From positions 1-64,000 of the forward strand of contig CAJXTZ010000002.1 of NCBI GenBank assembly GCA_913061345.1: a stretch of DNA of 64,000 nt, written 5' to 3'. Under the pieces are notes generated by a model. The model was not told the DNA's origin. It searched no databases and saw only the letters and a program-made list of their open reading frames with translations. The stretch comes from an uncultured Erythrobacter sp. (GTDB lineage Bacteria; Pseudomonadota; Alphaproteobacteria; Sphingomonadales; Sphingomonadaceae). The first letter of the stretch is position 1. The number at the start of each line of letters is the position of its first letter. Shown piece after piece: positions 18,616 to 27,995 of this stretch. Made by a program: the position numbers and the translations under genes.

Positions 18616-18626
18616 GAACACTGTTC
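18616..18626. promoter_or_regulatory. short palindrome upstream of ppdK
   Basis: GAACA-C-TGTTC is a perfect 11-base palindrome in the 58-base glyS-ppdK gap, followed at once by a second TGTTCC. It could be an operator, but it does not have the spacing of the alphaproteobacterial LexA box. No function is assigned. Confidence 0.25.
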
Positions 18627-18660
18627 CAGGTGTTCCAAATTACAGGAAATGTAAGGCGTA

Positions 18661-21333
18661 ATGACGCAAACGGTCTACACTTTCGGCGGCAACGCCCCGC
18701 ATGACGATCCCCGCCAGCGCGACAAGACCGTGGCCGGCGGCAAAGGCGCAAATCTCGCTGAAATGGCCAGCATTGGCCTTCCTGTTCCTCCAGGTTTTAC
18801 GATTACTACCGAAGAATCGGTCAGCTATCTAAATCGTGGCGAGGCGTTTTCGGACAAGCTGCGCAGCGATGTGGCCGATGCACTGGCGCATATCGAGAAA
18901 AGCGTTGGCAAGACATTCGGCGACAAGGCCGATCCGCTCCTCGTCTCCGTCCGCTCCGGCGCGCGCGTTTCCATGCCCGGCATGATGGACACCGTACTGA
19001 ACCTGGGCCTGAATGACGAAACCGTCGAAGGCCTGGCCAGCGCCAGCGGCGATGATCGCTTCGCCTGGGATAGTTATCGCCGTTTCATCCAGATGTATTC
19101 GGACGTTGTCCTTGCCCTCGATCACGGCGCATTCGAAGAAGCGCTGGAGATCGCCAAGGAAGATCGCGGCTATTTCACCGATACGGAAATGACCGCCGAC
19201 GATTGGCGTGAGCTTGTCGGCGAATTCAAGCAGATCGTACTGGCAGAACAGGGCAAGCCGTTCCCGCTGGATGTGAACGAACAGCTTTGGGGCGCGATTG
19301 CTGCCGTGTTCGAAAGCTGGGATGCAGAACGCGCCAAGGTCTATCGCCGGTTGAACGGCATTCCCGGCGATTGGGGCACCGCCGTAAACGTGCAGGCCAT
19401 GGTGTTCGGCAACATGGGCGATACCAGCGCGACCGGCGTCGCCTTTACGCGCGATCCTTCAACCGGTGAACGCAGTTATTACGGCGAATGGCTGGTGAAC
19501 GCGCAGGGAGAGGACGTGGTTGCCGGCATCCGCACGCCGCAATATCTCACCAGGGCACGGCGAGAGGCGGCAGGGGCGGAATTGCCCAGCATGGAAGAAG
19601 CCATGCCCGATGCTTACGCAGAGCTGGCGCGCGTGTTCGACCTGCTGGAAAAGCACTACAAGGATATGCAGGATATCGAGTTCACCGTGCAGGAAGGCGT
19701 CCTGTGGATGCTGCAAACCCGCAGTGGAAAGCGCACCGCCAAGGCCGCACTGAAGATGGCGGTGGACATGGTGAACGAAGGCCTGATTGACGAGAAAACC
19801 GCGATTTGTCGCGTTGACCCGATGGCGCTGGACCAATTGCTGCACCCGACGCTTGATCCCGATGCTCCGCGTGACGAACTGGCGACCGGTCTTCCGGCGT
19901 CTCCCGGCGCAGCATCGGGTAAGATCGTGCTGGACGCCGACACGGCAGAACTGTGGGCCAACCGCGAGGAGGACGTAATCCTCGTCCGCGTGGAAACCAG
20001 CCCTGAAGATATTCACGGCATGCACGCAGCGCGCGGTATTCTGACGGCGCGCGGCGGCATGACAAGCCACGCCGCCGTGGTGGCACGTGGCATGGGGCGC
20101 CCGTGCGTGTCGGGCGCATCCGGCGTCTCGATCAACCTGGAAAACCGCACGTTGCGCATCGGTAGCCGCGAGTTGAAGGAAGGTGATGTCATTACGCTGG
20201 ACGGCGCGAAGGGCCAGATCATGGCGGGCCGCGTCGCCACGATAGAGCCGGAACTGGCGGGCGATTTCGGCGTGCTGATGGAATGGGCGGACAAATACCG
20301 CCGGATGGGCGTGCGCACCAACGCCGAAACGCCCGAAGACTGCAAGATAGCGCGCGGTTTCGGCGCGGAGGGCATCGGCCTTTGCCGCACCGAACACATG
20401 TTCTTCGATGCAGGCCGCATCAGCGCCGTACGCGCCATGATCCTCGCCGATGACGAGAGTGGCCGCCGCACCGCGCTGGAGCGGCTGCTTCCCGAACAAC
20501 GCAGCGATTTTGCCGAAATTTTCCGCACCATGCACGGACTTCCCTGCACGATCCGTCTGCTTGATCCGCCGCTGCACGAATTCATGCCCACGCGTGACGA
20601 GGAATTCCAGGAACTGTCCGACAGCCTGGATGTCAGCATGGATCACCTGAAGCGGCGCGCGGGCGAACTTCATGAGTTCAACCCCATGCTGGGCCATCGC
20701 GGCTGTCGCCTTGGCATCACCTTCCCGGAAATATACGAAACGCAGGCCCGCGCTATTTTTGAGGCGGCCTGCGACGTGACCGCTGAAGGCGGCGATCCGG
20801 TGGTGCCCGAAGTGATGATCCCGCTGGTCGCCACGCGCAAGGAACTGCAGATCCTGCGCAAGCTGGTGAACGACACCGCGCAGGAGGTGTTTGCCGAAAG
20901 GAACGCTTCGGTCGAGTATCTGGTGGGCACCATGATCGAACTGCCCCGCGCTGCCCTGATGGCGGGTGAGATTGCCGAAGAAGCGCGTTTCTTCAGCTTT
21001 GGCACCAATGATCTGACGCAAACTGCGCTGGGCGTCTCTCGCGATGATGCGGGCAGGTTCCTCTCTCCCTACGTGGAGAAGGGTATCTATGCGCGCGATC
21101 CCTTCGTCAGCCTGGACGTCGATGGTGTGGGTCAGCTTGTCGAGATCGCGGTGGAGCGGGGCAGGGAAACGCGCAGCGATATAAAACTGGGAATTTGCGG
21201 CGAACATGGTGGCGACCCGGAAAGCATCGCTTTTTGCGAGAAAGTCGGCCTGGATTACGTGTCTGCCTCTCCCTACCGCGTGCCGATCGCGCGTCTGGCG
21301 GCGGCGCAGGCGGCGCTACGTTCCGGCGAGTGA
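18661..21333 (+). CDS. ppdK: pyruvate, phosphate dikinase
   Basis: This 890-residue enzyme interconverts pyruvate, ATP and phosphate with PEP, AMP and PPi, linking glycolysis and gluconeogenesis. The N-terminal ATP-grasp domain starts with GGKGANLAEMASIGLPVPPGF. The central swivelling domain carries the phospho-histidine H470 in GGMTSHAAVVARGMGRP. The C-terminal TIM barrel has the catalytic C846 in GICGEHGGDP, plus GLCRTEHMFF and FSFGTNDLTQ. Length is typical of bacterial PPDK rather than PEP synthase. Its 3' end overlaps the convergent methyltransferase gene by 18 bases. No PpsR-type regulatory kinase gene is in the window. Confidence 0.97.
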   Translation: MTQTVYTFGGNAPHDDPRQRDKTVAGGKGANLAEMASIGLPVPPGFTITTEESVSYLNRGEAFSDKLRSDVADALAHIEKSVGKTFGDKADPLLVSVRSGARVSMPGMMDTVLNLGLNDETVEGLASASGDDRFAWDSYRRFIQMYSDVVLALDHGAFEEALEIAKEDRGYFTDTEMTADDWRELVGEFKQIVLAEQGKPFPLDVNEQLWGAIAAVFESWDAERAKVYRRLNGIPGDWGTAVNVQAMVFGNMGDTSATGVAFTRDPSTGERSYYGEWLVNAQGEDVVAGIRTPQYLTRARREAAGAELPSMEEAMPDAYAELARVFDLLEKHYKDMQDIEFTVQEGVLWMLQTRSGKRTAKAALKMAVDMVNEGLIDEKTAICRVDPMALDQLLHPTLDPDAPRDELATGLPASPGAASGKIVLDADTAELWANREEDVILVRVETSPEDIHGMHAARGILTARGGMTSHAAVVARGMGRPCVSGASGVSINLENRTLRIGSRELKEGDVITLDGAKGQIMAGRVATIEPELAGDFGVLMEWADKYRRMGVRTNAETPEDCKIARGFGAEGIGLCRTEHMFFDAGRISAVRAMILADDESGRRTALERLLPEQRSDFAEIFRTMHGLPCTIRLLDPPLHEFMPTRDEEFQELSDSLDVSMDHLKRRAGELHEFNPMLGHRGCRLGITFPEIYETQARAIFEAACDVTAEGGDPVVPEVMIPLVATRKELQILRKLVNDTAQEVFAERNASVEYLVGTMIELPRAALMAGEIAEEARFFSFGTNDLTQTALGVSRDDAGRFLSPYVEKGIYARDPFVSLDVDGVGQLVEIAVERGRETRSDIKLGICGEHGGDPESIAFCEKVGLDYVSASPYRVPIARLAAAQAALRSGE

Positions 21334-22095
21334 CCTGCGCCCGCTGAGGGTGAGGATGGAGAAGGTCTCCGTCACGCGGCCATCACCGTCGACCTCTTCC
21401 AGGAACGCGGCCCGCGCCCGGCCAAGTCCGTCACGGGTAAGGGGCGGGGCGTGCGACGCCAAAACGTTTCCAAGCCCCTGTTCGCGCAGGTCAGCCACAA
21501 GCCGGTCCAGGGAGCCATAACGGACCTTCAGATCGTGCGAATCGACCACTGGGTCTTTCCACCCGGCACGCTGGAGAAGCTCCGCCGCAGCGCGGGTATC
21601 TACCAGCGGGTGCATGCGGGCTGCGGGCCTGTCCGGCTCCGCCGCGTAGATCGCGCTGCGCAACTTCGGGAGCGAGCCGGCCCCGGGAAACATGGCGATC
21701 ACCAGACCTCCAGGAGCCAGCGCCTGCCGCAGATGGATCAACGCGCCGGGCAAGTCGTTGACCGTGTCGAGCAGACCGAGAACGCCGATAAAATCATAGC
21801 CGCCGGTGGGAAAGGGTTGCTGCAAGTCGATTGCCTGCTTGCCTACAATATCAGCGCCGTCCACTTGCGCAGCAGTCGGGAAGGCCAGTTTCGCAAGATT
21901 TCCTGAAAAGTCGCCGATCACCAATGCTTTGGCAGGATCATGACGCACAAATGCAAGACGCTCGGCGATGTCATCGACCATGTCATCGTGCACGAACCGC
22001 GCTGGGTCCTTTCCGCGCCGCTGCAGAGCCAGCACGCGCAAACGACTGGATTTTCGACGTTGTTCCGAAAAAATTCTTGGAGGTCTCGTATCCAT
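21316..22095 (-). CDS. SAM-dependent methyltransferase (NDUFAF5/BioC-like)
   Basis: This 259-residue protein has a class I methyltransferase fold. A glycine-containing motif I region (KALVIGDFSGNLAKL) is followed by DGADIVG, YDFIGVLGLLDTVNDLPGAL and the motif HLRQALAPGGLVIAMFPGAGSL. The N-terminus (PPRIFSEQRRKSSRLR) and the conserved block LRSAIYAAEPDRPAARMHPLVD resemble NDUFAF5-type and BioC-type methyltransferases, which act on a protein arginine or on malonyl-ACP. Motif I departs from the usual E/DxGxGxG. The substrate is therefore uncertain. It is divergent from the ComF gene and overlaps the ppdK 3' end. Confidence 0.85.
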   Translation of the reverse strand: MDTRPPRIFSEQRRKSSRLRVLALQRRGKDPARFVHDDMVDDIAERLAFVRHDPAKALVIGDFSGNLAKLAFPTAAQVDGADIVGKQAIDLQQPFPTGGYDFIGVLGLLDTVNDLPGALIHLRQALAPGGLVIAMFPGAGSLPKLRSAIYAAEPDRPAARMHPLVDTRAAAELLQRAGWKDPVVDSHDLKVRYGSLDRLVADLREQGLGNVLASHAPPLTRDGLGRARAAFLEEVDGDGRVTETFSILTLSGRRSLAGT

Positions 22096-22136
22096 CTCGC
22101 TTGCCTAGCGTCGCCTGTGCGGGCAGCATAGCCTTG

Positions 22137-22781
22137 ATGGCCGTGAAAGACGCATTCGCTCCGCTGGTAGACCTGATCTATCCGCCACGCTGCCCGCTAT
22201 GCGGCGAGGCCATCGCGGCGCAGAAGGGCTTGTGCCTCGAATGCTGGTCCGCGCTGGAGATACCAGCACAAACGCACGATGGCGTGGCTGCTGCCACGCT
22301 TTACAACGATACGGCCCGGCAACTGGTGCTGAATTTCAAACACGGCAGGAAGATCGCGCTAGCCCCGATGATGGCGCGACAGATAGCCGGACGACTTGGC
22401 GAACTTAATGGCGATTGGCTGGCAGTTCCCGTACCGCTCCACCGCAGTCGATTGTGGCAGCGCGGTTTCAACCAGTCGGCGCTGATCGCGCGTGAACTGT
22501 GCAAGGTGACGGATGCCAAACTGATGGTGGATGCGCTGCTACGTCCGCGGCGCACCCGCAGCCTTGGTGGGTTGGGACGGATAGAGCGCGCAAGAGTGCT
22601 GAACGGTGCGATCGTCCCGAATCCGGCGCGGCTCACCCGGCTGGCGGGTGCCCAGGTGCTGCTGGTGGATGATGTTCTGACCAGTGGAGCCACGACCGAT
22701 GCGTGCAAGGTTGCGCTGAAGATGGCTGGTGCTTCCCATATCCGCGTGGCCTGCTTCTCCCGTGTGCCGGAAGGGCATTGA
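22137..22781 (+). CDS. ComF family phosphoribosyltransferase-like protein
   Basis: This 214-residue protein has an N-terminal zinc ribbon (CPLCG followed by CLECW) and a C-terminal phosphoribosyltransferase fold with the PRPP-binding signature VLLVDDVLTSGATTDAC. The middle block VPVPLHRSRLWQRGFNQSALIA is diagnostic of ComF/GntX proteins, which support DNA uptake or use of extracellular DNA. The open frame extends 100 codons further upstream, antisense to the methyltransferase gene. The true start is the ATG at 22137, from the family N-terminus before LIYPPRC. A hairpin terminator follows the stop. Confidence 0.93.
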   Translation: MAVKDAFAPLVDLIYPPRCPLCGEAIAAQKGLCLECWSALEIPAQTHDGVAAATLYNDTARQLVLNFKHGRKIALAPMMARQIAGRLGELNGDWLAVPVPLHRSRLWQRGFNQSALIARELCKVTDAKLMVDALLRPRRTRSLGGLGRIERARVLNGAIVPNPARLTRLAGAQVLLVDDVLTSGATTDACKVALKMAGASHIRVACFSRVPEGH

Positions 22782-22799
22782 AGGGGATAGTAGATGCAA

Positions 22800-22827
22800 A
22801 ACGCCCGGGCACAAAGACCCGGGCGTT
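22800..22827 (+). terminator. hairpin terminator after the ComF gene
   Basis: AACGCCCGGG pairs perfectly with CCCGGGCGTT across an 8-base loop, starting 19 bases after the ComF stop. The stem is strong but no clear T-run follows, so termination efficiency is uncertain. Confidence 0.6.
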
Positions 22828-23158
22828 CGCGTGACGATAATGCTGGAACTTTCGCGCTGCCCCCCAGCCTGCGCGTCCGTTCCAAACCCTCATGAACCTG
22901 TCATCCCTGATCGTTCAGGTGATTTCAGAACCCCCCACACCCTAGCCGGTATGGCAGGCGGCCCGTCGAGCCGCAGGTGCATTCATCCCATCGAAAAGTC
23001 GAAACACAAACAACGAAGTCGGTAGGTGGCAGTTTTTACCGTATTGATGTGTTCATCTTGCAACAATTGAGTACACGGAGTGAAACTTACTGTGCGAATG
23101 CGAAAGGATTGGAACGATTTCTGAAAAGATATCAGATCGAGAGGCTGGAAGCACTTTC
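22828..23158. other. intergenic region before hisI, no gene seen
   Basis: I found no convincing ORF, RNA gene or repeat in this stretch of about 330 bases. The second half is less GC-rich and probably holds the hisI promoter, but no clear minus-35/minus-10 pair stands out. Confidence 0.4.
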
Positions 23159-23488
23159 ATGCCCAAGTTCGATGCCGCAGGCTTGCTGACAGCGGTCGTA
23201 CAGCATGTGGACACGGGCGAGGTGCTGATGCTCGCCTTCATGGACCAGGAAGCGCTCGACGCCACACGCAAGACGGGCATCGCCCACTTCCATTCGCGCA
23301 GTCGCGGCAAGTTGTGGATGAAGGGGGAGACCTCGGGCAACATCCTCTCCGTTATCGAGATCCTGGTAGATTGCGATCAGGACGCACTGGTGCTGAAAGC
23401 GCAGCCTGCAGGACCAGCGTGCCACACCGGGGCCCCCAGCTGTTTTTTCCGCAAGCTGACCGGCGACAAGTTGGAATCCGCAAGATAA
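23159..23488 (+). CDS. hisI: phosphoribosyl-AMP cyclohydrolase
   Basis: This 109-residue zinc enzyme catalyses the third step of histidine biosynthesis, opening the adenine ring of phosphoribosyl-AMP. Family blocks are intact: [42 protein letters not shown], and [14 protein letters not shown]. The three cysteines of the last two blocks bind catalytic zinc. It is monofunctional: no HisE domain follows. It stands alone, away from other his genes, as is common for hisI in this order. Confidence 0.95.
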   Translation: MPKFDAAGLLTAVVQHVDTGEVLMLAFMDQEALDATRKTGIAHFHSRSRGKLWMKGETSGNILSVIEILVDCDQDALVLKAQPAGPACHTGAPSCFFRKLTGDKLESAR

Positions 23489-23630
23489 GCCATGAACGTG
23501 GAGGGCGCGCGGAAGCCGTACGAGAAAACCCGGGGATGCTGCCTCAAGAGGCGTTCGTTCGCGCTGGGCTTCCAGTGTTTCGTCGAACGGCGCATGCGTG
23601 GCTTCTTAGCTCCGCCTCTCAGCGCTGGCT
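23489..23630. other. intergenic segment after hisI, no gene seen
   Basis: Short open frames exist on both strands here but none has a good RBS, family motif or natural composition. Together with the possible pseudogene that follows, the stretch between hisI and cysK (488 bases) is the longest without an intact gene in the window. Confidence 0.4.
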
Positions 23631-23955
23631 TCACATCGCGTTGCCGGAATGTCGAGGGCGCGGGTTGGTGAAGACATGCTTCCCACCCGCGCAGGAATGG
23701 AAGTGTCGGCCGCCCCTGCCGAAGTCTATGACGAAGATCAGCAATCCATCTGTGCTTTCGATACTGACGAGCGCACGAAGCGACTCACGCTGGCGGAAAA
23801 AACTTATGCGTTTCGCGCATCTCGCCCGCGAACAGACGCGTTCTGTCGAAATCCTCTGGTGCCAGCGCGAACGCCACGGCCTCTAAGCCAGGCGTGGGGT
23901 TCTTTATCGACGGAACGACAAGCGCCGCGCGGTCCGCCTCGTGCCGGCACCACAC
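23631..23955 (-). pseudogene. possible small gene downstream of cysK, frameshifted in a T6 run
   Basis: On the cysK strand a frame from a GTG at 23955 reads WCRHEADRAALVVPSIKN, then PTPGLEAVAFALAPEDFDRT, then RLFAGEMRETHKFF, and stops at 23785. Removing one T from the run of six (minus strand; A6 at 23797-23802) joins it to a second frame. That frame reads RQRESLRALVSIESTDGLL and IFVIDFGRGGRHFHSCAGGK and ends at 23631. The joined product would be about 107 residues with balanced, protein-like composition, unlike the Arg/Pro/Ser-rich noise of other frames here. I do not recognise the family and the RBS is weak. It may be a decayed gene, two chance frames, or a short intact 56-residue gene (23785-23955). 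Confidence 0.35.
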
Positions 23956-23976
23956 ATCAACCCAGTTCGAACTGCC

Positions 23977-24897
23977 TCATTCGTCAGGCCAAAAGTCGGG
24001 CACGGAGAAATAGCGTTCTCCGGTATCGTAATTAAAGCCCAGCACCCGGGTGCCAGCGTCCAGTTCGGAAAGTTTGGCGTCGATCGCTGCCAAAGTCGCG
24101 CCTGAACTGATGCCGACCAGCAGTCCTTCCTCTCGCGCGCAGCGGCGCGCCATTTCCTTGGCATCTTCCGCGCCTACCTTGATCGCGCCGTCTATGGCGT
24201 TGGTGTGGAGGTTGCCTGGAATGAAGCCAGCTCCGATGCCCTGGATAGGGTGCGGGCCGGGCTGGCCGCCTGAAATAACCGGCGAGAGTTCAGGCTCTAC
24301 CGCGTAGGCCTTCATCTCGGGCCATTCCTTTTTCAAGGCTTCGGCGCAGCCGGTCAGGTGGCCGCCGGTGCCCACGCCGGTTATCAGGCAGGATGGCGGG
24401 GTATCACGGAAATCCTCCACTATTTCGCGCGAGGTGGTGCGAGCGTGGATTTCGACGTTGGCCGGGTTTTCGAACTGCTGCGGCATCCACGCATTGTCGG
24501 TTTCCTCCACCAGTTCCGCCGCACGCTCCAGCGCGCCCTTCATTCCCTTTTCCTTGGGCGTAAGGTCGAAGCTGGCACCATAGGCCAGCATCAGGCGGCG
24601 GCGTTCGATGCTCATGCTTTCGGGCATGACCAGCACCAGCTTGTAACCTTTGACTGCGGCTACCATGGCAAGACCAATACCGGTGTTGCCGCTGGTCGGC
24701 TCGATAATCGTGCCGCCGGGTTTCAGCGCACCGGATTTCTCTGCGTCCTCCACCATGGCAAGGGCAATGCGATCCTTGATCGAACCACCGGGATTGGCGC
24801 GTTCGCTCTTTACCCAAACCTCGTGGTTGGGGAACAGCCTCGACAGGCGGATATGCGGCGTATTGCCGATGGATTGCAGGACATTGTCGAATTTCAT
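23977..24897 (-). CDS. cysK: cysteine synthase A (O-acetylserine sulfhydrylase)
   Basis: This 306-residue PLP enzyme makes L-cysteine from O-acetylserine and sulfide. The PLP lysine is K41 in NPGGSIKDR. The substrate loop [15 protein letters not shown] and the phosphate-binding [16 protein letters not shown] are present, as is the C-terminal [11 protein letters not shown]. The sequence IGNTPHIRL near the N-terminus is the usual start. The MFS gene ends 3 bases upstream on the same strand, so the two are co-transcribed. This raises the possibility that the transporter moves a cysteine-pathway compound. Confidence 0.96.
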   Translation of the reverse strand: MKFDNVLQSIGNTPHIRLSRLFPNHEVWVKSERANPGGSIKDRIALAMVEDAEKSGALKPGGTIIEPTSGNTGIGLAMVAAVKGYKLVLVMPESMSIERRRLMLAYGASFDLTPKEKGMKGALERAAELVEETDNAWMPQQFENPANVEIHARTTSREIVEDFRDTPPSCLITGVGTGGHLTGCAEALKKEWPEMKAYAVEPELSPVISGGQPGPHPIQGIGAGFIPGNLHTNAIDGAIKVGAEDAKEMARRCAREEGLLVGISSGATLAAIDAKLSELDAGTRVLGFNYDTGERYFSVPDFWPDE

Positions 24898-24900
24898 GGG

Positions 24901-26211
24901 TCAGGCTCCCTTTGCTGCCGGGTCATGCGCAGTATTGCCGACCGGCGTATCATCTGTCTCTACCAATTCATGAGGCGGGTCGAAGGTCCGGGTTGTTCGC
25001 AAGACAGGGAAAATCACCGCCCACAGACCCACGGTGACTATCGCCCCGACACCGCCCAGGGCGACGGCCGCCACCGGGCCGATCAGGAAGGCGAGACTGC
25101 CGGAAAAGAAATCGCCGAACTCGTTGGACGCGCTGACCGTCAGTTGCGACACGGCAGACACGCGGCCGCGCTTGTCATCAGGCGTATGCAGCTGGATCAG
25201 GGACTGGCGGATATAGACGCTGAACATGTCTGCTGCGCCGACGATGAAGAGCATTGCCAGGCTCAGCGGCATGGATTTGGAGAAAGCAAAGATCACGGTC
25301 GCGCCGCCGAAAGCCCCGACGGCCAGCAGCATCTTTGGACCGACACCCGTTCTCAACGGACGGAAGGAGAAAATCAACGCTGTCAGTGCAGCACCAATGG
25401 CAGGCGCCATTGCCAGCTGGCTGAGCCCGGTCGCGCCCACCTGTAGAATATCGCGCGCGTAGACCGGGAACAGGGCGGTTGCGCCGGCAAGAAACACCGC
25501 GAACAAGTCCAGCGTGATCGAGCTCAGAACCATCTTATTGTGCCATACATAGTCCAGACCTTCGCGGATTTGCTTCATCGGGCGGGCCGGCCCCTGGGTG
25601 TTCCCGCGGGGCACCTGCCCGATGAAGGACAATGCAACTGCCGACACTGCGAACAGCGCCGCAGATGCTACATAGGGCAGGGCTGGCACGATGTCGTAAA
25701 GGACGCCGCCCACCGCCGGACCTACGATCATGCCCGTCTGCCAGGCGATAGAGGATAGCGCGATGGCATTCGGCAGAATCTTGGCCGGAACAAGGTTGGG
25801 CGCCAGCGCTGAAAGGGCTGGGCCTGCAAACGCGCGCGCGATGCCAAGGACTATGGCAACGCAGTAGAGCACCTCAATTGTAATTGCGTCCTGCCAGGTG
25901 AACACCGCCAGCACTGCGGCGCACAGCAGTTGCAGCAGTACCATCAATTGGCCCAGATTACGCCGATCCAGACGGTCTGCTGCCAGCCCGGTGAAGGGTG
26001 TAAGGAGGAACAGTGGCACGAACTGGAGAAGGCCGATCAGGGCAAGCTGGCCGGATGCCTCTCCCACGCTCATTCCGCCGTCGCGCGCAAGGTTGTAGGT
26101 CTGCCAACCGATGATCAGCATCATCGCATATTGCGCCAGCATCATAGCCAGGCGGCCAAGCCAGAAGGCGCGGAAATCGGCTATGCGAAAAGGGGACGTC
26201 TCGGAACTCAT
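24901..26211 (-). CDS. MFS transporter (EntS-like, 12 membrane segments)
   Basis: This 436-residue major facilitator protein starts MSSETSPFRIADFRAFWLGR, the common opening of EntS/DUF894-type exporters. About twelve hydrophobic segments are visible, and the loop-2 signature region reads PFTGLAADRLDRRNLGQL. The central loop between helices 6 and 7 contains IREGLDYVWHNKMVL, another feature of this subgroup. Substrate is unknown; relatives export siderophores or drugs. A longer upstream frame of 41 codons is basic and lacks RBS support. It is followed by cysK after 3 bases. Confidence 0.9.
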   Translation of the reverse strand: MSSETSPFRIADFRAFWLGRLAMMLAQYAMMLIIGWQTYNLARDGGMSVGEASGQLALIGLLQFVPLFLLTPFTGLAADRLDRRNLGQLMVLLQLLCAAVLAVFTWQDAITIEVLYCVAIVLGIARAFAGPALSALAPNLVPAKILPNAIALSSIAWQTGMIVGPAVGGVLYDIVPALPYVASAALFAVSAVALSFIGQVPRGNTQGPARPMKQIREGLDYVWHNKMVLSSITLDLFAVFLAGATALFPVYARDILQVGATGLSQLAMAPAIGAALTALIFSFRPLRTGVGPKMLLAVGAFGGATVIFAFSKSMPLSLAMLFIVGAADMFSVYIRQSLIQLHTPDDKRGRVSAVSQLTVSASNEFGDFFSGSLAFLIGPVAAVALGGVGAIVTVGLWAVIFPVLRTTRTFDPPHELVETDDTPVGNTAHDPAAKGA

Positions 26212-26290
26212 CCGCGCGCAATGACAGCGCGAATCGCGCTTGCCAAGCAAATCGAAATTGGGTGGCCTAAGCGTGAAGCTGTGACGCGCT

Positions 26291-26629
26291 TCAGCTGCGG
26301 CGACGGAGCGCAGGGTTGGGTTGCATTTCCGCAATCATGGTCTCGAACACATCGAAACGGATGATCCGCTCGAACTGAAAACCAGCTCTGTCATCCGTGG
26401 TCCAGATACAATAGGCTTCGATCCGGCCAACCGACGGCAAGCGAATGATCATGCGGTCACCCCTGCCGATCCCATCCACTTTGCTCACCATGAAACCATG
26501 GGCGGAAATGTTGGAAATCTGCAGCGTGATATCGCCGTGCTGGAGATGTTCGGCGATGACCGAGTAGTCGACCGGATGCCGCGTGGAACGCCGCATGTCA
26601 GTGACGGATAGTTGTGCCCCTCCTGCCAT
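26291..26629 (-). CDS. PilZ domain protein (putative c-di-GMP receptor)
   Basis: This 112-residue protein is a single PilZ domain. It has the arginine motif DMRRSTRHPVDYSV for c-di-GMP phosphate contacts, and ISNISAHGFMVSK, matching the D/NxSxxG second motif. The rest forms the six-strand beta barrel (RMIIRLPSVGRIEAYCIWTTDDRAGFQF spread across it). Single-domain PilZ proteins typically link c-di-GMP to motility, exopolysaccharide or the cell cycle; the partner is unknown. AAAGG-type RBS precedes the ATG. It stands alone between the MFS gene and tyrS. Confidence 0.9.
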   Translation of the reverse strand: MAGGAQLSVTDMRRSTRHPVDYSVIAEHLQHGDITLQISNISAHGFMVSKVDGIGRGDRMIIRLPSVGRIEAYCIWTTDDRAGFQFERIIRFDVFETMIAEMQPNPALRRRS

Positions 26630-26701
26630 GACCTTTCATTTCCTTTCGTGTGATGTGACCCGAAAAATGGTCTGGCAGGAAATGGTGCACTTTTGGTAAA
26701 G

Positions 26702-27934
26702 TCAGCCGCGTCGCAGGATGGCGTGCCGCTTCTTGCCCAGGCTCAACTGTGCCTCCTCACCTGTATTGAGTTCAATAAGATAGCCGGGATCGGAGATCAC
26801 CGAGTCCTCCAGCTTGACCGCGCCTTCGGCAACCTTGCGCTTGGCATCTCCGTTGGATTTGGTGAAGCCCAGTTCGGTCAGCGCAGCGCCAACACGAATG
26901 CCATCGGCGGGGACTGCAAGAGCAGGAAGATCCTCACCCTTTCCTCCACCGGTGAAGGTTTGCTCCGCAGTGGTGCGGGCGGAGGAAGCTGCTGCTTCTC
27001 CGCGCACCAGTTTCGTCACCTCGTCAGCCAGTACGATTTTCGCCTGGTTGATCTCGCTGCCTTCCAGCGATGCCAGACGGGCGATCTCGTCCATGGGCAG
27101 GTCCGTAAACAGCTTGAGGAAGCGGCCGACATCGCGATCGTCGGTGTTGCGCCAGAACTGCCAGAAATCGTAGCCGGGCAACTGCTCCTCGTTCAACCAG
27201 ACGGCACCTGCGGCGGTCTTGCCCATCTTGCCGCCGTCGGCGGTGGTCAAAAGCGGCGTAGTGAGGCCGTAAAGTTCAACACCGTCCATGCGTCGCCCCA
27301 GCTCGATACCGTTGACGATATTGCCCCACTGGTCGCTACCGCCCATTTGCAGCCGCGCGCCCATGTCCTGCGCAAGATGCCTGAAATCATAGCCCTGCAG
27401 GATCATGTAATTGAATTCGAGGAATGTCATCGGCTGCTCGCGATCAAGACGCAATTTTACCGAGTCGAACGACAGCATCCGGTTGATGGTGAAATGCGTG
27501 CCGACCTTGCGCAGCATCTCGATATAGCCGATGCCGCCCAGCCAGTCGTAATTGTCCACCATCACCGCGTCTGTCGGGCCGCCGCCGAAAGTCAGTATCC
27601 GTTCAAACACCTTGCGGATCGAAGCGATGTTGTCGGCGATGGCATCTTCCGTCAGCATCTTGCGGCTTTCGTCCCGACCGGTCGGATCACCGATGTGCGT
27701 GGTTGCCCCGCCCATGAGGACGATGGGCTTGTGCCCCGTCTGCTGCAAACGACGCAACATCATGATTTGCACCAGAGAACCTACGTGCAAAGAGGGCGCC
27801 GTTGCATCGAAACCGATGTATCCCGGAACGGTCTGCCGCACGGCGAGGGCATCCAGTCCCTCTGCGTCGGTCAACTGGTGGACATAGCCGCGCTCATTGA
27901 GCAGTTGCAAAAGTTCGGAATCGTAAGTCGTCAT
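26702..27934 (-). CDS. tyrS: tyrosyl-tRNA synthetase
   Basis: This 410-residue class I synthetase charges tRNA-Tyr. The HIGH-type motif reads PSLHVGSLVQ, and the KMSKS-type motif reads GGKMGKTAAG, normal for bacterial TyrRS. The tyrosine pocket region YMILQGYDFRHL and the block MGGSDQWGNIVNGIEL are intact. A C-terminal S4 RNA-binding domain (VGAALTELGFTKSNGDAKRK onward) completes it. It is transcribed alone and is divergent from the DOMON-like gene. Confidence 0.96.
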   Translation of the reverse strand: MTTYDSELLQLLNERGYVHQLTDAEGLDALAVRQTVPGYIGFDATAPSLHVGSLVQIMMLRRLQQTGHKPIVLMGGATTHIGDPTGRDESRKMLTEDAIADNIASIRKVFERILTFGGGPTDAVMVDNYDWLGGIGYIEMLRKVGTHFTINRMLSFDSVKLRLDREQPMTFLEFNYMILQGYDFRHLAQDMGARLQMGGSDQWGNIVNGIELGRRMDGVELYGLTTPLLTTADGGKMGKTAAGAVWLNEEQLPGYDFWQFWRNTDDRDVGRFLKLFTDLPMDEIARLASLEGSEINQAKIVLADEVTKLVRGEAAASSARTTAEQTFTGGGKGEDLPALAVPADGIRVGAALTELGFTKSNGDAKRKVAEGAVKLEDSVISDPGYLIELNTGEEAQLSLGKKRHAILRRG

Positions 27935-27995
27935 ATCGGGGGGATCTGGCTACTGGATAATTGGAATTGGGGGCGCGTAGCACGGGGACACTTGC

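Noticed and set aside
18616..18640. LexA (SOS) box before ppdK
   Set aside because: Spacing between GAAC/GTTC half-sites is 3 and 5 bases, not the 7 of alphaproteobacterial LexA sites.
19459..21207. 582-codon open frame antisense to ppdK
   Set aside because: Mirror of ppdK codon usage, no recognisable domain.
27215..27245. Defective KMSKS motif in tyrS (KMGKT)
   Set aside because: KMGKT/S is normal in many bacterial tyrosyl-tRNA synthetases.
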